Shown in pieces: positions 1-7,052 of a stretch of 16,660 nucleotides of DNA. The translations under genes and the position numbers were made by a program. The notes beneath the pieces were generated by a model. That model was not told where the DNA came from. It searched no databases and saw only the letters and a program-made list of their open reading frames with translations. How positions within the stretch are numbered: position 1 is the first letter of the stretch; each line of letters starts with the position of its first letter. Source of the stretch: CAYPUT01 sp046541715 (GTDB lineage: Bacteria; Spirochaetota; Spirochaetia; DSM-27196; PWMO01); contig JBKHCS010000059.1 of assembly GCA_046541715.1 (NCBI GenBank), positions 1-16,660 of the forward strand. Direction: 5' to 3'.

Positions 1-84
1 CCCGACGAGCTGGGGCGGATTCTCCGGCGTCTGGTGAAGACGGAGCGGTCCCCACCGGGATTCGATCCCGATCGCCTCAACTGA
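1..84 (+). CDS. C-terminal end of an unidentified protein (partial)
   Basis: An open frame enters from the left edge and runs 27 codons to TGA at 82-84. The residues end in a proline- and aspartate-rich tail (SPPGFDPDRLN). The N-terminal part lies outside the window, so the family cannot be recognised. The charged ELGRILRRLVKTE stretch looks like a terminal helix. Frame choice rests only on the absence of stops and plausible composition, so it could be chance read-through of a non-coding edge. Confidence 0.4.
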   Translation, partial: PDELGRILRRLVKTERSPPGFDPDRLN

Positions 85-493
85 AAAGGTCCTCCGCTAC
101 GCCCTTCGGGAGACATGCGTCTGTTCCACGTCATAATCGGTTCCTTGATAGCCCTGATCTGTCTGTTTCACGCGTCTACGGAGTCGAGTAGCCGGCAGGT
201 GTGCCGCCAGCGCAATGCGAACCGCGACTGTTGCGGTGATTTGGGCGGAATCCTTTGCCGCACGGCCGATTCGCGCTTCCGGTCCGCGATAAGTTTTCCT
301 ACTATTAGAAGTGGACGAGCGCGGACTTCGAAGAGCTCACCCGGAAGGTCTGCCGGTTCGGCGAGCGCCACGACATACCCATCCTTTCAACGTGTGGCGG
401 TGGTGGCTGCGGTGGTTCACGTAGACGCACTCGGATCGAAAAACAATTTAACCCGGAAATGAAGGTGCCTGAAGCCTTGCCAACGAGATTGAA
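85..493. other. About 400 bases without a convincing intact gene; broken open frames
   Basis: One plus-strand open frame, 115-462, starts with ATG and a signal-peptide-like segment (MRLFHVIIGSLIALICLF). It then turns into an Arg/Ser/Cys-rich sequence of no recognisable family, and no good ribosome binding site precedes it. A second plus-strand frame looks more protein-like in composition. It runs from codon 240 through an in-frame TAG at 306-308 to TAA at 513-515, with a DFEELTRKVCRFGERHDIP segment after the stop. Several other stops lie upstream in that frame. The simplest reading is a decayed gene. I see no RNA gene here, and no clear terminator after the stop at 82-84. Confidence 0.3.
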
Positions 494-1825
494 ATGGATA
501 CCGCAGAGGGGCTAAATTCTCAAGCCGTGAGTTTCGCCGACCACACTGCTTTTCAGAAAGCACAGACTATTCTCAGCCGGTACGAGAGCGAGCTCGTAAA
601 CATAAGTGTTCGCCCACTGGACGGCGACCCCGGGTTGCTGCACGTAAAACTTACCGGCGACCTTGAGACAGGGTTCAAATTCTGGCTCCACGTCCTTCGC
701 GAGGTTTCCGGGACGGGCGCAACCGTTCTTCTGCTAGACACCGGCAGACATCCTCTCGGTACTCGCGCTGCCGAGTATCTCGGTTGGTGGCCGTCGGCAA
801 ATGGGAATCCAAATCGGATGGCGTTGACCATTTGCACACCAAAGACCGAGATCAGTGAAACACTGAGCGAACAGGTGTCGCAGAGGGGTGGAGCACTGGT
901 TCATGATATGCAGACCGCCGTTCGCCTCGCCCGGCAGTTGGCCACGGAAAGCGATGCCGAGGTTTCGGCTACACCTCCGTCGCCGGAGCTTCAAGAGTAC
1001 ATCCGACGAACCAATCCCGGTTTTATATCCGACGACCTCGATTACAAAATGTCACAGTCAGCAGAGCGACCGGATGTCGCAACGGTCCGCCTAGGGGGGC
1101 GCATCGACAATAGCCTGCTGGGATCAATAATCGGCGTTGGCAGGCTCTTCTACGACACGGGGTTTCCTCTGTTGCACTTTGATCTCGCCGATGTGACAGA
1201 TGCAACAAGCCTGGATTTCCTTGATCACAGCAACAAGCTGAAGAGGGTCTGGGGAACGAACTGGGCACATGGACCGACGCTCGTGGCGGTCACCGGGTAC
1301 ATGCACTGCCAGCGCCTCGCTATCTGTTTGCTGTCGGGCGATCAGACCCGGCCGGAACGCGCCGGCGCATCCTGGCGTTTTCTGCTTATGGACCCCAATG
1401 CCCTCGCAGCACGGCTCCCGCGCATCTCAGGGCAATTGCTGACATCCCAGTGGGCCAATGCCATAGAGGCATGGGAGCAACGCGTTTCCGAAGGTCTCAC
1501 CCAGGATGGGCCGATCCGAATCGACTGGTCTGAACCTGAAGGCCCTCTGTACGTTTCTTCGGCCGAAGAGCAGAGCTGTCCAACCTGTCACGGCCCGGTC
1601 TGGGAGGGCATACGCGACCGAGTGCTCATGCGCGGATTCAGATCTACAAGAATCATTCCGCCGGCAACCGGGGCGGCGGGCTGCTACAGCTGTCCCTACT
1701 GCGGCTCGCCGGTGGTCGTTGCGTTCGATGGGACCGTCGCCCATTTTGACCCACCGGATCAGACGCGGTCTACCCGGCAGCCGCAGCGGCCACTACCACC
1801 GCTGCTCCTCGTCTCGCAGAAATAG
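494..1825 (+). CDS. Tandem STAS-like domain protein with C-terminal zinc ribbon (hypothetical)
   Basis: The 443-residue soluble protein has no signal peptide or membrane segment. Residues about 46-148 fit a STAS (SpoIIAA/anti-anti-sigma) pattern: a beta strand LLHVKLTGDLET, a hydrophobic strand ending LLLDT, PLGTRAAEYL at the phospho-acceptor loop, then a late strand (ALTICTPK) and helix (MQTAVRLARQL). Residues about 195-280 repeat it more loosely: VATVRLGGRIDNS, then FDLADVTDATSLDFLD, where DATS sits where the regulatory Ser lies in SpoIIAA relatives. The C-terminus has CPTC (362-365) and CYSCPYC (397-403), a probable four-Cys zinc ribbon. No kinase or sigma-factor partner is adjacent. The ATG at 494 has only a weak purine-rich leader, so the start is not certain. 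STAS assignment is by eye from pattern; function (protein-protein switch or scaffold) is inference. Confidence 0.75.
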   Translation: MDTAEGLNSQAVSFADHTAFQKAQTILSRYESELVNISVRPLDGDPGLLHVKLTGDLETGFKFWLHVLREVSGTGATVLLLDTGRHPLGTRAAEYLGWWPSANGNPNRMALTICTPKTEISETLSEQVSQRGGALVHDMQTAVRLARQLATESDAEVSATPPSPELQEYIRRTNPGFISDDLDYKMSQSAERPDVATVRLGGRIDNSLLGSIIGVGRLFYDTGFPLLHFDLADVTDATSLDFLDHSNKLKRVWGTNWAHGPTLVAVTGYMHCQRLAICLLSGDQTRPERAGASWRFLLMDPNALAARLPRISGQLLTSQWANAIEAWEQRVSEGLTQDGPIRIDWSEPEGPLYVSSAEEQSCPTCHGPVWEGIRDRVLMRGFRSTRIIPPATGAAGCYSCPYCGSPVVVAFDGTVAHFDPPDQTRSTRQPQRPLPPLLLVSQK

Positions 1826-2168
1826 ACTATGAAGTCGGCGGCGGCTTCCCGGCAGCACCCAGCGAAGCGGGATCACCGCTCGATCTAACATTGACTAGTC
1901 GAACAGCTCGAGCCCGTCTATGTAGTCCGCTTCCCGATCCTCAGATTCCGCCTCTACCATGCCAAGCCGGATGAACGTTTGCTCCAACCGATACCGGTGG
2001 ATCTTCGCCCTGTAAGGCTCGGGGTGGTCTTAAGCTCGTCACTATACGACCGTTTGTTCTGCTGCATCTATTCCTTGTTCCACATCCGGATTGTTCAACA
2101 ACGTGTCTACGGAAGTCAGTGTAAGCCAAGAAGATATAAACCTCGCCGATTGCCGTAGGATAGTCGCG
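1826..2168. other. Intergenic gap with one small possible gene remnant
   Basis: This gap of about 340 bases between the STAS-like gene and the HicB-like gene holds no intact gene. The only protein-like stretch is the 44-codon minus-strand frame at 1895-2029, listed separately. An in-frame extension of the HicB-like gene back to a TTG at 2091 is possible but less likely. No obvious terminator with a T-tract follows the stop at 1825. Confidence 0.4.
1895..2029 (-). pseudogene. Possible C-terminal remnant of an unidentified protein
   Basis: On the minus strand, 44 codons end at TAG (1895-1897) and are bounded upstream by an in-frame TAA at 2030-2032. There is no plausible start near the upstream stop. 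The residues are strikingly protein-like: YRAKIHRYRLEQTFIRLGM followed by an acidic tail EAESEDREADYIDGLELFD. A basic/amphipathic helix followed by an acidic end is typical of a real C-terminus. No family is recognised. It may equally be chance, since only composition supports it. Confidence 0.25.
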
Positions 2169-2327
2169 ATGTCAGAAGGTCTTGCGGTCGGGATTCACGT
2201 CGACCAAGTTGAAGATGGCAGCTACCTGGCAACCTTTGATGAGCTTCCGGGGTTGGTTGCTCAAGGGCTTGCGATTCAGGAGACAATAGAAATCGTACAG
2301 GACGTCGCCAGGAAACTCATGGCGTAA
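2169..2327 (+). CDS. HicB-like (DUF1902-like) antitoxin-type mini-protein, orphan
   Basis: The 52-residue product carries the core of the HicB/DUF1902 fold. There is a strand ending at D12, then GSYLATFDELPGLVAQG (17-33) matching the family pattern of aromatic-x-A-x-F/S-x-D-LPGL-x-x-x-G, and a following helix (IQETIEIVQDVARKLM). The ATG at 2169 was chosen over an upstream in-frame TTG (2091) because an AGGA lies about 8 bases before it and because the fold begins there. In HicAB systems HicB neutralises the mRNA interferase HicA. No HicA-like frame is visible within several hundred bases on either side, and the DNA-binding C-terminal domain of longer HicB proteins is absent. It is either a stand-alone DUF1902-type protein or the leftover of a broken toxin-antitoxin pair. 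Confidence 0.6.
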   Translation: MSEGLAVGIHVDQVEDGSYLATFDELPGLVAQGLAIQETIEIVQDVARKLMA

Positions 2328-2412
2328 CCACAAGACACCCGGAGGCGCGTTCAGGAAGTGAAGCACGGTTTTCTTTGCCTCCGTAGTGATATACACTATC
2401 CGAAGACAGCAT

Positions 2413-2814
2413 ATGGCATTGACCGAAGGCGACCTCGAACAGGTCGGAAACTACGTACAGTCCCATCTCTTCGAGTGGCTCCCGGCACCGGTACTACAGC
2501 TGAACGAACGCATCATCCGCGTGGAAGAGGAGCTCAAGGCGCAGCGCGAGCTCATGAAGCAAGGATTCGAGCAGATGGAGAAGCGGTTCGAGCAGGTCGA
2601 CAAACGCTTCGAGCAAGTCGATAAACGGTTCGAGCAAATCGATAAACGGTTCGAGCAAATCGACAAACGGTTCGAGCAAGTCGACAAACGGTTCGAGCAA
2701 GTCGACAAACGGTTCGACGACTTCAACCGACGGTTTACCGGCATGATGTGGCTGATCGGCACGGGGTTCGTGCTCTTGAGCACCCTGATGAGCCTGTACG
2801 CGTTTTTCGCGTAG
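2413..2814 (+). CDS. Heptad-repeat coiled-coil protein with C-terminal membrane anchor
   Basis: The product is 133 residues from the ATG at 2413. A GTG at 2386 is an alternative that adds nine residues with no better ribosome binding site. Residues about 1-25 form a short N-terminal segment (ALTEGDLEQVGNYVQSHL). A charged helix and seven successive seven-residue units of the type KRFEQVD/KRFEQID follow, then DFNRRF. The last 23 residues (MMWLIGTGFVLLSTLMSLYA...) form one transmembrane helix, giving a tail-anchored topology. Each repeat is exactly one heptad, so copy-number change keeps the coiled-coil register. The layout resembles Borrelia Bdr proteins and DUF1640-like coiled coils by architecture only; homology is not shown. 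The role is unknown; a membrane-tethered spacer or oligomerisation rod is a guess. Confidence 0.8.
   Translation: MALTEGDLEQVGNYVQSHLFEWLPAPVLQLNERIIRVEEELKAQRELMKQGFEQMEKRFEQVDKRFEQVDKRFEQIDKRFEQIDKRFEQVDKRFEQVDKRFDDFNRRFTGMMWLIGTGFVLLSTLMSLYAFFA
2560..2727 (+). repeat. In-gene tandem array of 21-bp units encoding KRFEQ(V/I)D heptads
   Basis: Units begin at 2581, 2602, 2623, 2644, 2665, 2686 and 2707. A diverged leading unit is at 2560 and the last unit (2707-2727) is diverged at its 3' half. The core is AAACGGTTCGAGCAAGTCGA. Units 3/4 and 5/6 are nearly identical at the DNA level, with only silent or V/I changes, which suggests recent duplication of a pair. Unit length equals seven codons, so gain or loss of units preserves frame. 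Confidence 0.95.
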
Positions 2815-2842
2815 CAGGCCGATAAGGATCTTATAGTTTCCG

Positions 2843-2864
2843 GAGGCGACAATCACCTCGCCTC
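2843..2864. terminator. Hairpin downstream of the coiled-coil gene, possible terminator
   Basis: GAGGCGA (2843-2849) and TCGCCTC (2858-2864) are perfect 7-base inverted repeats around an 8-base loop, starting 28 bases after the stop at 2814. No T-tract follows, so intrinsic termination is uncertain. A second small dyad (ATCAG/CTGAT, 2881-2894) lies just beyond, next to the istB remnant. Confidence 0.35.
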
Positions 2865-2895
2865 GATCGCCCTCAGCGAAATCAGTCGGCTGATA

Positions 2896-3072
2896 CTACC
2901 GCGGTCGATAAGGGCGGCGGAGGTACTTCGCTGCGGCGATCGCCAGACTTATGGCGAGGTGGGTCTTTCTACCTCCCGGAGGACCGAGCAGTGCGACGTT
3001 CTCCTTCCGTTCGAGGAACGCGGGGTTTGTCAGGCTTTGCTCGATGGTCGTCAACGCGGGCAGCCGGTTCTT
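2896..3072 (-). pseudogene. Decayed IS21-type istB (ATPase helper of transposition) fragment
   Basis: 58 minus-strand codons ending at TAG (2896-2898) read LPALTTIEQSL..., FLERKENVALLGPPG, GRKTHLAISLAIAAAKYL. This matches IS21-family IstB around its Walker A (family pattern F-x-E-R-x-E-N-V-x-L-L-GPPG-x-GKTHLAIAL). The conserved Gly before the Walker Lys is Arg here (GPPGGRKTH), and the segment between the FPALKT-like motif and the P-loop is shorter than usual. The frame stops soon after the P-loop helix and lacks the N-terminal part and the rest of the AAA+ core. There is no istA and there are no recognisable terminal repeats. It abuts the end of the glycosyltransferase gene, marking an old insertion scar. 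Confidence 0.75.
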
Positions 3073-3093
3073 CCTACCGGGGGAGCAGGAGTG

Positions 3094-5397
3094 TCACGCG
3101 ACACCCTGTGGAGCGACATCTCCGCTTCTCGAGCCTCCGTAAGAGGCAATTCTGCTCTCCAGTGTCTGGATCTGGCCAAGCGCCATTAGGAAGGAGAGCG
3201 TTGCCTCCGCTCCCATATTTCGATTTACCCGGTCCACCATCAGCCCATCGTAGCACCCTCCGACGGATGGAACGTATAGAGCCTCTCCAAGGTCGTTACG
3301 GCCAAGATACCATTCGAAACACCGGTGCGCCTCGTCGCGCCAACCCGGCTCGCCGGTGGCATCGAATGCCGCCACCGCCGCACCCACCGCAGCTGCAGCC
3401 TCCAGGGGCTGCTGATCGTAGGCGGCACGCTTTCCGCCACGCCGGTAAAACCCGTGGTTACCGATCGCTCTAAAGTGCCCTTCCGGAGCGGAGTGAACGT
3501 TACGTAACCAGTGCAGGCTTTCGAGCCCAATTCCGACGGCGTCCTCTCGCTCCAGAGCGAGACCGAGACGGATGACTGCCTCCGCTATTCGCCCGTTGTC
3601 ATAGGTCAACTCGTCTTCGTACCAGTTCCAACCCTCTTGGGTGGTTTCGCGGTATCTCCCAAGGAGGCGTTCGAGTAGAGTTTCCGCCGCCTGCCGAGCC
3701 TGTCGGTCCCCCCCGAACCGCTCCAGGAATGCAACGACTCCGAGGGACAGAAACGCCGACGTCCGCAACGGCGTCAAAGAAACCGCTTTTGTGAGCGCTC
3801 CGTCGAAGATCTCCGTCGCCCAGGAGACCATCTGTTCGTCCTCGGAGGCACTGATTACGCTTCCCAGGGCCCAAAGGGCGCGTCCTTGGCTGTCCGCAGA
3901 GCCCTCCCGCTCGAGCCATCGCCGGTCATAGGACATGAAGTTGCGAAAAGCCTTCGTTTCCCAGTCGAAGGCGTGGTCGATAAAGGCGGCACACCGGAGT
4001 CTCAAGCGGTCGAGCAACGCCGGCTCATCGGGACCGACTTCTCTAAGGACGGTCGTGAGAATGAGCCCCCGCGCGTTGTCATCGGTACAGTATCCCTCCA
4101 GCCGATTGCCCACCGAGTATCGGGCATGTTGAAGAATGCCGGTATCATCGGTGAGAGAGCTCAGATGCCGGAGGCGGAGCTGTGGCAAGTACCGGGCAGA
4201 TTCGGCAAGGGTACGCACCGCGTATCGGCGGCTCGGCGAAGTCTCCGCCTGACGCAACCTCGCCTGCCTGAACAGCTCGTAATAGCGCTGCCCCACCTGT
4301 GGCCAGACCATGTCGCGACCGAGGATGTATGCGCGTTTTCTCATCGCGTGCCGACGGGGCTCGTCTTTTAGCAATGCGAGGATTGCATCCGAAATCGCCC
4401 GAGGGTCACCGAAGGGGACGAGGACACCGCGATTATCCGTTAGAAGCTCCTCGGCATGCCAGTACGGCGTCGAGACAACCGCCTTTCCGCACCCGAAAGC
4501 GTAAGCAAGGGTACCTGAGGTGATTTGAGCCTTGTTGAGGTAGGGCGTGACGTAGATGTCCGCCATACCGAGGAACTCCAAGAGCTCCTCGGAAGAAACG
4601 AACCGGTTGTAGAAAACCACATGCTCCTTAACGCTCAGATGCTCCGCCAAGCGTTCGAGCGAAAGCCTGTACGTCTCGCCTTCGGATTTAAGCAGGTTCG
4701 GATGGGTTGCTCCTACGACTATGTACACGACCTCCGGTACCGATCGGACTATGTTCGGAAGCGCTTTGATCATCACCTCGATGCCCTTATTCGGAGAAAG
4801 AAGGCCGAACGTCAGAATAACCTGTCTTCCCTCCACTCCGAATTTGTCCTTGTAGAAGTTCGGGTCCACGAATGGCATGTCCGGAATGCCATGGGGAATG
4901 ACGGCTATTCGCTCCTCGTTTACACCGTAGATGGTCCGGAGCATCTGCGCGCCTCGTTGCGTCATCGTCACTAGATAGGTTGAGTGACTAGCGACCTCCA
5001 TCAACACCCGCCTCTGCTCTTCCGTCGGTTCCTGCAGCACCGTGTGGAGTGTAGTAACGACCGGAACACGAAGAAGCTTCAGAAACGCCAGAACATGCCT
5101 TCCTGCGGGGCCGCCATAGATTCCGAACTCGTGCTGCAACGAAACCACGTCTACGTTGGTCGCGTGGAGGTACTCCGCAGCCTGCGTATATGCCACCGAC
5201 TTTCGCTCCGGGATCTCGAACCGCACTTCCGGGGGATAGTCATAACCTTCCGGCTCGTCATTGACGGCTACAACCTGTAGCTCGGTCCCCGGGTGCGCTT
5301 TGACTATCCAGTGGGCAAGGTCACTGCTGAATTGTGCTATGCCACAGCGACGAGGGACGTAGTCGCCCACGATCGCCATCCGTCGTATCGCGTCCAT
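3094..5397 (-). CDS. GT4-type glycosyltransferase fused to a C-terminal alpha-toroid-like domain
   Basis: The start is the ATG at 5395-5397, preceded by GGGAGGA at good spacing. An ATG at 5466 would overlap the upstream gene and adds an unlike N-terminus. The product has 767 residues. Residues 1-390 form a GT-B fold of the GT4 type: PRRCGIAQFSSDLA near the N-terminus, HEFGIYGGPAGRH (about 89-101), VIPHGIPD (about 167), LTFGLLSPNKGIE (about 196-208) and TSGTLAYAFGCGKAVVSTP (about 293-311). The usual GT4 E-x7-E pair is not present at the latter site, where Q/Y occupy its place. Residues about 395-765 are helix-rich with GYCTDDNARGL, QGRALWALG, NWYEDELTYDNGRIAEA and YDQQPLEAAAA, a pattern like (alpha/alpha)6-barrel glycosidases. 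It follows the GH130 gene by 34 bp, so the two are likely co-transcribed. Role: transfer (and perhaps trimming) of a hexose in glycan synthesis; donor and acceptor unknown. Confidence 0.85.
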   Translation of the reverse strand: MDAIRRMAIVGDYVPRRCGIAQFSSDLAHWIVKAHPGTELQVVAVNDEPEGYDYPPEVRFEIPERKSVAYTQAAEYLHATNVDVVSLQHEFGIYGGPAGRHVLAFLKLLRVPVVTTLHTVLQEPTEEQRRVLMEVASHSTYLVTMTQRGAQMLRTIYGVNEERIAVIPHGIPDMPFVDPNFYKDKFGVEGRQVILTFGLLSPNKGIEVMIKALPNIVRSVPEVVYIVVGATHPNLLKSEGETYRLSLERLAEHLSVKEHVVFYNRFVSSEELLEFLGMADIYVTPYLNKAQITSGTLAYAFGCGKAVVSTPYWHAEELLTDNRGVLVPFGDPRAISDAILALLKDEPRRHAMRKRAYILGRDMVWPQVGQRYYELFRQARLRQAETSPSRRYAVRTLAESARYLPQLRLRHLSSLTDDTGILQHARYSVGNRLEGYCTDDNARGLILTTVLREVGPDEPALLDRLRLRCAAFIDHAFDWETKAFRNFMSYDRRWLEREGSADSQGRALWALGSVISASEDEQMVSWATEIFDGALTKAVSLTPLRTSAFLSLGVVAFLERFGGDRQARQAAETLLERLLGRYRETTQEGWNWYEDELTYDNGRIAEAVIRLGLALEREDAVGIGLESLHWLRNVHSAPEGHFRAIGNHGFYRRGGKRAAYDQQPLEAAAAVGAAVAAFDATGEPGWRDEAHRCFEWYLGRNDLGEALYVPSVGGCYDGLMVDRVNRNMGAEATLSFLMALGQIQTLESRIASYGGSRSGDVAPQGVA

Positions 5398-5431
5398 TTG
5401 ACATCCTCCCAAGTTGCTTTTCCACGCCCAT

Positions 5432-6931
5432 TCACGACAATCCGGCCGTCCCCAGTGGGCCACCATTCCGGCCGGAGCGCAACAATTCTTCCACGAGTTC
5501 GTTCATGTCCATTACCGCAAACCGAGTGAAGTAGTCGCTTGCCGCGTAGGGGAGTATTACCGTTTCCCGGTGGATCATAGCGCCGCAACTATAGACGACA
5601 TTCGGTACGTACCCTTCCCGCTCGGAAGCAGATGGTGTGAGCAACGGCTCAGTAAGACGACCAATGACTCGATGGGGGGCTTCAAGGTCTAAGAGAACCG
5701 CGCCAATGGAGTAGGTGCGCATTGGCCCCACGCCATGAGTGAACAGGAGCCATCCTGCATCCGTCTCCAGGGGGGCTCCGGAATTGCCGATCTGCACACA
5801 CTCCCAGGGAAACGTCGGCCTCAGAAGAAGTCGCTTTTCCCGCCAAAACAGCGGTGTATCGCTGTACATCAAGTAAACATTCTCGTTATCCTGACGCCCC
5901 ACCATCACGTAGGCCCCACCCACTTTCCGGGGAAAGAGAGCCATACCTTTGTTCTCGACTTCTTGGCCGCTGAGAGTGCTAACCGAAAACCTGACGAAGT
6001 CGTCTGTCTGCAGGAGTTGCGGCAACACGACCTTGCCGTCGAATGCGGTGTAGACAGCGTAGTACGTCGTGCTCCCGTCTTCACCGACGAAGCGGACAAA
6101 ACGTGCGTCCTCTATTCCGGCTCGCTCCATCGGTCCAACAGGATAGACCGCCCGCTCCGAAAGATCGCCGGCTTCGGGAAAGACCAATTTGTAGTGGGAG
6201 TAGAGCAGGGACCTCACGCGCTCCAAGGTGGCGCCGGCCTGTTGCGGAAGATTGCGATTCCGTCGCTCGAAGTCTGCGAGGACGCTTTCGAGCTCGCGTT
6301 GAGAGAACTCCTGGCCAAACCCATCGAGAAGTCCTTGGGAGACTTCGTTACACTGGCCCAGCTCCACGAGTTTCTCCCGAAACAAGGCGGTATCGAAGGT
6401 CGGGTCTTCGTCGCGCTGTCCTTCGTACACGTAGGGCGACGCTGGATACACCGTCACATCACCCGTCGGCCCCACCTCTCCTTCCCGGAAAACGAGAGAA
6501 GAAACGTGCCCCTCCCCGGTAGCGCGTAAGCTCAAGACAAACCTTGCAGTCTCTTTCGGAAGGTTGGACTGATTGGGATGAGGTACCATCGACGGGTTGA
6601 AGAGGGCGGCAGCCTCAAGGGCGTACTCTTGCGCAAAAGCTGCACCGATGAGTATTCGGTGTGCCTCGCTCAAACGGTGATCCGTGGGAAGCTTGTCGGA
6701 AACGGAGGCAAACATTTCGGAAAGCCAACGTTCGAAGCCCCGATGCCTCGTTTCAAAACGACGCTGTAGGGCATCCGCCCTTCGCTTCGCCTCACTCTCA
6801 GACAGTGCAGCGAGACGAGCGACTATCCTGGTATGTCGGTCGTTACTCCCGGACTTGTGTGCACGGATTAGAACCCGACCGGCATCCGGTCGAAGGATCG
6901 TACTGACTCTTCGCAACGACTGGAGCTTCAT
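5432..6931 (-). CDS. GH130-type glycosidase/phosphorylase (beta-mannoside-type)
   Basis: The product is 499 residues from the ATG at 6929-6931 with AAGGA eight bases upstream. An upstream ATG at 7021 is rejected because it lies across the divergent promoter region. The C-terminal five-bladed beta-propeller motifs of GH130 are visible: IEDARFVRF (about 273), NKGMALFPRKVGGAYVMVGR (about 327-346), WECVQIGNSGAP (about 376), GWLLFTHGV (about 393-401), YSIGAVLLDLEAPHRVIGR (about 407-425) and GYVPNVVYSCG (about 440-450). The first 150 or so residues are an additional helical region, making this longer than compact GH130 enzymes. GH130 members phosphorolyse, or in some subfamilies hydrolyse, beta-mannosides. 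No signal peptide is seen, so it is cytoplasmic. The phosphorylase-versus-hydrolase choice cannot be settled by eye. It is the first gene of an operon with the fused glycosyltransferase, suggesting turnover or synthesis of a mannose-containing glycan. Confidence 0.85.
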   Translation of the reverse strand: MKLQSLRRVSTILRPDAGRVLIRAHKSGSNDRHTRIVARLAALSESEAKRRADALQRRFETRHRGFERWLSEMFASVSDKLPTDHRLSEAHRILIGAAFAQEYALEAAALFNPSMVPHPNQSNLPKETARFVLSLRATGEGHVSSLVFREGEVGPTGDVTVYPASPYVYEGQRDEDPTFDTALFREKLVELGQCNEVSQGLLDGFGQEFSQRELESVLADFERRNRNLPQQAGATLERVRSLLYSHYKLVFPEAGDLSERAVYPVGPMERAGIEDARFVRFVGEDGSTTYYAVYTAFDGKVVLPQLLQTDDFVRFSVSTLSGQEVENKGMALFPRKVGGAYVMVGRQDNENVYLMYSDTPLFWREKRLLLRPTFPWECVQIGNSGAPLETDAGWLLFTHGVGPMRTYSIGAVLLDLEAPHRVIGRLTEPLLTPSASEREGYVPNVVYSCGAMIHRETVILPYAASDYFTRFAVMDMNELVEELLRSGRNGGPLGTAGLS

Positions 6932-6961
6932 GGAAGTGTCCTTACAAAAAGCTGCAGCCCA

Positions 6962-6990
6962 ATGATACTTGTATCCCGGACCACGGGCAA
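6962..6990 (-). promoter_or_regulatory. Candidate sigma-70-type promoter for the GH130-GT operon
   Basis: On the minus strand, TTGCCC (plus 6985-6990) and TATCAT (plus 6962-6967) are separated by 17 bases. That is four and five matches to the -35 and -10 consensus. The predicted start near 6954 leaves a short leader with AAGGA before the ATG at 6931. The element lies in the 121-bp divergent gap shared with the plus-strand GT4 gene, for which I see no convincing promoter. Confidence 0.45.
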
Positions 6991-7052
6991 CCAACAGCCT
7001 CGACGTTGACCACACGCACAAGGTTGGATAGCCTTGATCACTGCCTGTAAGA

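Noticed and set aside
2358..2624. Frame starting KHGFLCLRSDIHY after the HicB-like gene, considered as a HicA remnant
   Set aside because: The GF-x-x-x-R and H-x-Y spacing vaguely recalls HicA, but the GSH motif and the rest of the fold are absent and the frame soon becomes the shadow of the coiled-coil gene.
2560..2727. Regular repeats considered as a CRISPR-like array
   Set aside because: Units are contiguous with no spacers and encode in-frame heptads inside a gene.
2451..2856. Minus-strand open frames with repetitive residues opposite the 21-bp repeats
   Set aside because: A 21-bp repeat without stops leaves all frames open; the plus-strand frame alone gives a regular heptad coiled coil and a membrane anchor.
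4525..4974. 149-codon plus-strand open frame opposite the fused glycosyltransferase
   Set aside because: Antisense shadow; the minus-strand product has conserved GT4 motifs across the same bases.
5735..6529. Long plus-strand open frame (264 codons) opposite the GH130 gene
   Set aside because: It lies wholly antisense to a gene with clear GH130 motifs and has no recognisable domains; GC-rich coding DNA often leaves the antisense frame open.
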